From Acidobacteriota bacterium (GTDB taxonomy: Bacteria > Acidobacteriota > Terriglobia > Terriglobales > SCQP01): DNA of 64,000 nucleotides. The translations under genes were made by a program, and so were the position numbers. Below are positions 59,950-64,000 of the stretch, one piece after another. How positions within the stretch are numbered: position 1 is the first letter of the stretch; every line of letters starts with the position of its first letter. The DNA lies in the NCBI GenBank assembly GCA_004299485.1, contig SCQP01000005.1:28731-92730 (forward strand), given 5' to 3'. The notes beneath the pieces were generated by a model that was not told where the DNA came from, made no database searches, and was given only the letters and a program-made list of their open reading frames with translations.

Positions 59950-60848
59950 CGTTGCAGGCGGCCATCACCGATTTTCTCGAACGCTATCTCGAAGGCGAGC
60001 GCAACGCCAGTCCCCATACGCTGCGCAATTACGCCGCCGACCTGCGGCAGTTCGCCGCCTTTGCGGGCGCGCAGACCGAGCTCGGCGCGCTGCGGCGCGA
60101 ACGCATCCGTGAGTTCCTGGCCGACGGCCTGGCACGCGGTGTCAGCCGCGCCACCCAGGCGCGGCACTTGTCTACGCTGCGGTCGCTGTTCCGCTACGCC
60201 CTGCGCCAGAACTGGATCGGCGAAAATCCGGCGCGCCTGCTCGCCACGCCGCGCCTGGGCCGCCATCTGCCCGCCATCCCCACAACCGAGCAAGTCAACC
60301 AAATGCTCGATGCTCCCGATCCCCGCGAGACCGCGCCCTTCCCCGAGCGCGATCACGCCCTGCTGGAGCTGCTCTACGGCAGCGGCCTGCGGGTGAGTGA
60401 AGCCGTGGGGATCAATTTGCGCGACGTGGATTACGTCCGGGCCTGCGTGCGCGTGCTGGGCAAAGGCCGCAAGCAGCGCGTGGTACCGTTCGGGCAAAAG
60501 GCGCGGGCCGCGCTGGATTCGTATCTCGCCGTGCGGGCCGTGCTGCCGCCGCAGCCGCGCGACAACCCCGCGCTGTTTCTGAACCATCGCGGCCGCCGCC
60601 TGACCACGCGTTCGGTGGCGCGCATCGTCAAAGCCAGCGCCCGCGCCTTCGGCCTGCCGCTCGACCTGCATCCCCACACCCTGCGCCACGCCTTCGCCTC
60701 ACACCTGTTGAGCGAAGGCGCCGACCTGCGCGCCATTCAAGAGATGCTCGGCCATCGCAGCCTGGCGACCACGCAACGCTACACGCGCACGGATATCCGC
60801 CAGCTCACCGAAGTCTACGACCGCGCCCACCCATTCGAGAAAGGCTAG
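59946..60848 (+). CDS. xerC: Tyrosine recombinase XerC/XerD
   Basis: The 300-aa protein has the N-terminal core-binding domain (ITDFLERYLEGERNASPHTL) and catalytic residues Arg in GSGLRVSEAVGI, His-Leu-Arg in HTLRHAFASHLL, His in LGHRSLATTQ and Tyr in QRYT. It resolves chromosome dimers at dif. ATG 59946 overlaps the trmFO stop, a gene order common in bacteria. XerC versus XerD is not decided by sequence alone; the position after trmFO favours XerC. Confidence 0.93.
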   Translation: MTLQAAITDFLERYLEGERNASPHTLRNYAADLRQFAAFAGAQTELGALRRERIREFLADGLARGVSRATQARHLSTLRSLFRYALRQNWIGENPARLLATPRLGRHLPAIPTTEQVNQMLDAPDPRETAPFPERDHALLELLYGSGLRVSEAVGINLRDVDYVRACVRVLGKGRKQRVVPFGQKARAALDSYLAVRAVLPPQPRDNPALFLNHRGRRLTTRSVARIVKASARAFGLPLDLHPHTLRHAFASHLLSEGADLRAIQEMLGHRSLATTQRYTRTDIRQLTEVYDRAHPFEKG

Positions 60849-60877
60849 GATGACGCCTAACTCCAGATCCTCAGCGG

Positions 60878-61102
60878 CTAGGGTGGCGGCTCCGTTTTAT
60901 TTTGCGCGAGTCTCATTATGGCCGTGTCGATAAAGAATGCGATTGCCGTCGCGGCCACAAAAATGGGCACCGCCAGCACCAGAGCGCCGCTCAACGAGGG
61001 CACGCCGATCAACTCCAGAACAGTGATGGGGAGCCCCCACCACAGCGCCGAACGCCGGAGCCTCGCTGTTGTTGTCAGCCTGCTGTTGACTCGAATAGCC
61101 AC
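60878..61102 (-). CDS. Small membrane protein, candidate immunity partner of Rhs tip 1
   Basis: This 74-aa protein starts at GTG 61102, ten bases after the stop of tip 1, and has two predicted membrane helices (ALWWGLPITVLELIGVPSLS and ALVLAVPIFVAATAIAFFID). A longer frame to 61150 overlaps the tip gene. I do not recognise the family. Its place directly after a variable Rhs tip fits an immunity protein, but that is inference. Confidence 0.55.
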   Translation of the reverse strand: MAIRVNSRLTTTARLRRSALWWGLPITVLELIGVPSLSGALVLAVPIFVAATAIAFFIDTAIMRLAQNKTEPPP

Positions 61103-61112
61103 GGCACGGGCC

Positions 61113-61622
61113 TCAGTTGTAGAAGCCGAGCCCTTTACAGGCCGCGGCACTCAACACGCCGAACTCGGCACCTCTCATTGCCCCGAGGGGCGTGCCGACC
61201 AGAATGCCGAGGGCTGCACCGGGTGCGCCGGACACACCCATCGTGAACACCCCACCCAGCATTTCACCGGCTGTAAAACCCGCAACCCCGCCCAAGATCG
61301 CCCCCGCTGCACTGCTAATTGCGATTGACTTGAGTATCCGGCTGTGGGGGCTCGGCCCGCAGTACCACTTCGCGGCGGCGAAGACGCCGAAGACGCCATG
61401 ACCCGCGCCAGTCGCGGCCCCGCCAAGCAGCGTCCCGAACCCTGCTGCCGAGGCGCTCGAGCCGGACGCCGCGGAGCCACCTGCCGACCACGTTGCAACG
61501 CTCTGCGGCTGCTGGAATGCGCCGAGCAGATCGAAGCCGTTTCCCACGTTGAAAAGGTCCGGGACGTACTGCATCGTACAGCCTATGCAGATGCTCGAGT
61601 CGGCTGCGAACGGAATCTGCAT
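61113..61622 (-). CDS. Rhs-associated hydrophobic tip module 1
   Basis: The first 75 residues (MQIPFAADSSICIGCTMQYV and the following PQSVAT) match the same region of tip 2 at about 70-75% by eye, including the few residues encoded just upstream (WQQGPSWSGTVDPG). The C-terminal ~90 residues are unrelated to tip 2 and consist of glycine/alanine-rich membrane segments (AAGAILGGVAGFTAGEMLGG; AALGILVGTPLGAM), ending GLGFYN. The frame is shifted against the adjacent Rhs core, so it may be a displaced or silent tip. It could also start upstream of 61622. Confidence 0.7.
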   Translation of the reverse strand: MQIPFAADSSICIGCTMQYVPDLFNVGNGFDLLGAFQQPQSVATWSAGGSAASGSSASAAGFGTLLGGAATGAGHGVFGVFAAAKWYCGPSPHSRILKSIAISSAAGAILGGVAGFTAGEMLGGVFTMGVSGAPGAALGILVGTPLGAMRGAEFGVLSAAACKGLGFYN

Positions 61623-62330
61623 GCCGGGATCGACCGTCCCCGACCACGACGGGCCTTGCTGCCACGACCTTCGGCATCCCAGGCGTAGGCGTTGCGCGTC
61701 TGGCTGAGCGGGTTATCCAGCAGGTCGCCGTCCAGGTCGTAGGTGGGCGCGAAGCCGCTCACGCTGGAGAACTGGTTGTTGCCGTTGAAGTTCGCCACCA
61801 GCGGATTGCTGCCGCCGGAGGTGGTGGACTGATTGCCGAAGCTGTCGGGGGTGTAGGTCTGCGCCCATTCGCTGCCGCAGTTGGCCGAGGCGAGGCGGCC
61901 GAGATCATCCTGGGTGTAGGAGCAGGTCTGGGTGTCACCGGTGGCGAAGGGGTCGGAGGTGGCAAGCGACTGAGGGTGTTGTTGCCGTTCCAGACCAGCG
62001 TGCCGGTGTCGTTGCTGCCGTTGATGTCGAGCGTGTAGCTGCTGAGGCGCAGGTTGGTGTCAAGGGCGTAGGTGTCAGAATCGCCAGAACCGAAGGTGGC
62101 TGTCCGCACCTGCTGGCTGGGGAAGTAGCTGGCCGAGCTGACCGGGTTCTGGCCGCTGGAGGCGCTGATCGAGCCGATGCGGCCGGCGGTGTCGGGATTG
62201 TAGGTGATGGCGGGCACGCCGGGGGCGGACAGCGAGGCCAACAGACCGTCGAGCCACCAGCTTTCGCTGACGGCGTAATAACCGCCGGAGTTGGGCGTGG
62301 CCTCGTAAAACTCGCTTGGCCTGCCCCAAA
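61583..62330 (-). pseudogene. Rhs/YD-repeat core fragment with frameshifts
   Basis: Three pieces of Rhs core can be read: EFYEATPNSGGYYAVSESWW to TLVWNGNNTLSRL (about 62320-61970), then after a one-base shift TSDPFATGDTQTCSYTQDDL to AYAWDAEGR (about 61967-61680). The next shift at about 61680 leads into tip 1. YD-type motifs (YDLDGDLL, YTQDDLGRL) are typical of Rhs shells. With two frameshifts and no N-terminus, it looks like a broken duplicate of the larger rhs gene at the right edge, or may contain sequencing errors. Confidence 0.7.
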
Positions 62331-62430
62331 GGCCTCACAGCGCGCTCGGCTGCTGCAGCCCGGCCACCTTCGCCGCCCAACTTGCTTCCGGCTCCGCTCC
62401 GCCTCCAGCAAGCTGCGCCTATTGCTGATG
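62325..62430. repeat. Possible dispersed hairpin element inserted in the Rhs region
   Basis: Two palindromes (GGCTGCTGCAGCC; CTTGCTTCC...GGAAGCAAG-like with 62381-62412) lie between the orphan tip and the Rhs core fragment, interrupting the Rhs reading. I found no second copy in this window. Confidence 0.35.
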
Positions 62431-62439
62431 TCAATCCAA

Positions 62440-62735
62440 ACGGAAAGGAGGTAGCCTCGTAACTGTCCCTGGACCAGTCAACGAGGCAGATCAGGCCGAT
62501 GCACGCGTTCGTCGCGCTCATCGGCACCCAGATCGGGTAGGCGGACATCAGCGCAAACACGTCCCAATCGGAGTTGGGGCCAAACAGGCTGTCGTCGGCT
62601 GCGGCGCCGCCCCGCCGTACAGCGTCGGCATGCAGCGGCCGTTATGGGTGGCGCATTGTCGCAGCCCCAGCGGATCGACGTTGGCCAGCGGCTGGTTGCC
62701 GACATAGGCGTAGGCGTTCCACGTCTGCGGGAAGA
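62440..62735 (-). pseudogene. Orphan Rhs tip module 3, frameshifted
   Basis: Directly after the stop of the membrane-protein gene the sequence resumes inside the Rhs C-terminal signature (PQTWNAYAYVGNQPLANVDP, then LGL), followed by a new tip: RQCATHNGRCMPTLYG and, after a one-base shift near 62610, ADDSLFGPNSDWDVFALMSA and PIWVPMSATNACIGL. It has no upstream Rhs core or start, which is the arrangement of displaced 'orphan' tips in polymorphic toxin loci. Confidence 0.65.
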
Positions 62736-63185
62736 TTATATACAGTCGCGCTGCGCGGCGGACGTACGCTTCGCGCGATGGTGGATCCAGAACCACAACG
62801 GGACCAGGGTAATCGGCAACCAGGGGGCGCCGTACTCAATCACTGTCCAGGCTGGTAGCGCCCGAAGCCACACAAGAGCAAATCCTAGGGTTAGATCGCA
62901 CATTAAAAACCCCGTCACTACGGAAAGGGCCGATAGTTTCGCGTAGGTCTCAGGGTTTCGGGCAGAACGAGTTGCGCAATAAAAAAGCATTTGCATCGTA
63001 AACAAAGAGTAAGCAAAGATCCCCGCGGGCAGCGCCAGCCTAGCGACCCTTAGGCTGAGCGCCGCCCAAAGGAAAGCGGCCAGAAGGCATGCCAGCGCTA
63101 AGTCAACTGCCGCTGAGATGACTATCCAGCGGACGAGACCTGCCGGCTGTTGGCGTGCCCTTCCGTTGCCGTGAGGTATTTGCAT
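62736..63185 (-). CDS. Four-helix membrane protein, candidate immunity partner of Rhs tip 2
   Basis: ATG 63185 overlaps the stop of the rhs gene by one base (TGATG), so translation is coupled; a GTG two codons earlier is an alternative. The 149-aa protein has four hydrophobic segments (WIVISAAVDLALACLLAAFL; VARLALPAGIFAYSLFTMQM; LSALSVVTGFLMCDLTLGFA; VIEYGAPWLPITLVPLWFWI). No family is recognised. The position and coupling fit an immunity protein against tip 2. Confidence 0.65.
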   Translation of the reverse strand: MQIPHGNGRARQQPAGLVRWIVISAAVDLALACLLAAFLWAALSLRVARLALPAGIFAYSLFTMQMLFYCATRSARNPETYAKLSALSVVTGFLMCDLTLGFALVWLRALPAWTVIEYGAPWLPITLVPLWFWIHHRAKRTSAAQRDCI

Positions 63186-64000
63186 CACCACCTCTCGAAG
63201 GCCGGGATGGTGCTATTAACAAAAAAATAACCAGCCGCGCCCAATACGCCGAAGCCGGGAAGCGCGACGGCGGCCCCTGCAGCGAGGCCGCCTATACATG
63301 TCACGGGTTCAAACGGCGTCGGATCAAGGCAGTCCGCTGCTATTAACCCAGCCCCAAGCCCGACCGCTGCTGCACCGGTCCACGCCATAGCGAGGTTGGC
63401 AGTGAGAAACTCCATGGGATGCGCGAGCGTCGCGAGGCCGCGGCCGAGGGCCTCGATGGCCGCACCGTTGGAGCCGAGCGGACCGGCCGCGGGTGCGGCA
63501 GAGCCATTCGCCGAGCCAGTCGCCGAGCCAGTCGCCACGGACTGCGGCTCCTGGAAGGGGCCGAACAGGTCGAAGCCGTTGCTCACCTGGAACAGGTTGG
63601 GGACGTACTGCATCGTGCAGCCAATGCAGATGTTCGAGTCCGCAGTAAACGGAATCTGCATGCCGGGATCGATCGTCCCCGACCAGGAAGGGCCTTGCTG
63701 CCACGCGCCGCCCTGGGACACAAGGCTGAAGCCGTCTTGGACGTCCACCGGCACACCCATCAGCCCGAACTCGCCGCCCCCGCCGCTATCGCCCCCGTAC
63801 CCACCCCCGCCGTAGCCGCCCGTGCCCTGGCTAAACCCGGGTTCACAGTCCTGATTCACCTGATCCTCCTGGCACACCAGCCCGAGGGGATCAGTTAATG
63901 CCAGCGGCTGGTTGCCGACATAGGCGTAGGCGTCCCAGGACTGTGGATCGGCGGGGTTGACCGCGGCCAGGCCCGCCGGGTCGGGCGACAGCCAGCGCTT
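63185..64000 (-). CDS. Rhs family protein, C-terminal part with hydrophobic tip 2 (5' truncated by window edge)
   Basis: The frame runs from the window edge: KRWLSPDPAGLAAVNPADPQ and SWDAYAYVGNQPLALTDPLG form the conserved Rhs end signature. A glycine-rich linker (GGYGGGGYGGDSGGGG) leads to the constant pre-tip region (SWSGTIDPGMQIPFTADSN, CIGCTMQYVPNLF, PQSVATGS), then to a variable tip with glycine/alanine membrane segments (MAWTGAAAVGLGAGLIAADC; GLAAGAAVALPGFGVLGAAG). The tip length is about 90 residues. Rhs proteins export variable C-terminal toxins; the hydrophobic tip suggests a membrane-acting one. Confidence 0.85.
   Translation of the reverse strand, partial: KRWLSPDPAGLAAVNPADPQSWDAYAYVGNQPLALTDPLGLVCQEDQVNQDCEPGFSQGTGGYGGGGYGGDSGGGGEFGLMGVPVDVQDGFSLVSQGGAWQQGPSWSGTIDPGMQIPFTADSNICIGCTMQYVPNLFQVSNGFDLFGPFQEPQSVATGSATGSANGSAAPAAGPLGSNGAAIEALGRGLATLAHPMEFLTANLAMAWTGAAAVGLGAGLIAADCLDPTPFEPVTCIGGLAAGAAVALPGFGVLGAAGYFFVNSTIPAFERW

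Overview
The window is one GC-rich bacterial chromosome segment, most likely from an Acidobacteriota. That placement is inference: it rests on an 808-aa acidobacterial-type MacB-like permease, the large number of sigma-54 regulators, an M61 peptidase and DUF1015 gene among core genes, and many GC-rich dispersed repeats. I saw no rRNA, tRNA or CRISPR array. Gene density is high and neighbours often overlap by 4 bases (ATGA), so most genes sit in operons. Layout: 0-2.4 kb holds the end of a sigma-54 activator and scpAB. 2.5-9.6 kb holds an ECF sigma / anti-sigma / Spy-like unit, a rod-shaped RNA resembling 6S RNA, a PpiD-like foldase, asd, lysC and a pseudouridine synthase. 9.6-14.9 kb is accessory: two toxin-antitoxin pairs, a persulfide dioxygenase-rhodanese protein, a serine hydrolase, Mn-type SOD and an MT-A70 methylase. 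14.9-20.4 kb is a leftward operon M61 peptidase-leuC-leuD-SDR-MDR. 20.4-33.8 kb holds mscS, a RibD-like reductase, a six-gene redox operon, DUF1015, STAS, hemerythrin, a phosphatase, an H1-like protein, MltD, a ribosome-hibernation/sigma-factor fusion, acylphosphatase, apt and rlmB. 33.8-37.15 kb is a lower-GC island with an IS1-type transposase and unknown genes. 37.3-41.6 kb holds efp, pckA, a LytS-type kinase and ribA. 41.6-47.4 kb is a leftward operon with its own sigma-54 promoter: activator with a Glu in the phospho-site, degenerate kinase, glycerate kinase, permease. 47.5-56 kb holds a beta-propeller, a PKD/OmpA-like outer-membrane protein with a sigma-54 promoter, an NtrC/NtrB pair and a lipoprotein. 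56-60.9 kb holds ferredoxin, polysaccharide deacetylase, fabI, trmFO and xerC. 60.9-64 kb is an Rhs locus with three alternative tips and two small membrane-protein partners. Two themes stand out. First, the segment is seeded with at least four families of short GC-rich palindromic repeats (called A, B, C and D here); several lie inside genes and are translated, forming the N-terminus of ScpA, TrmFO and MltD, an internal loop of a histidine kinase and of a beta-propeller, and tails of other proteins. Second, three loci look new enough to study: the Rhs array with hydrophobic glycine-rich tips and cognate membrane proteins, the HPF/RaiA-sigma70 fusion, and the 6S-like RNA directly upstream of the foldase gene.
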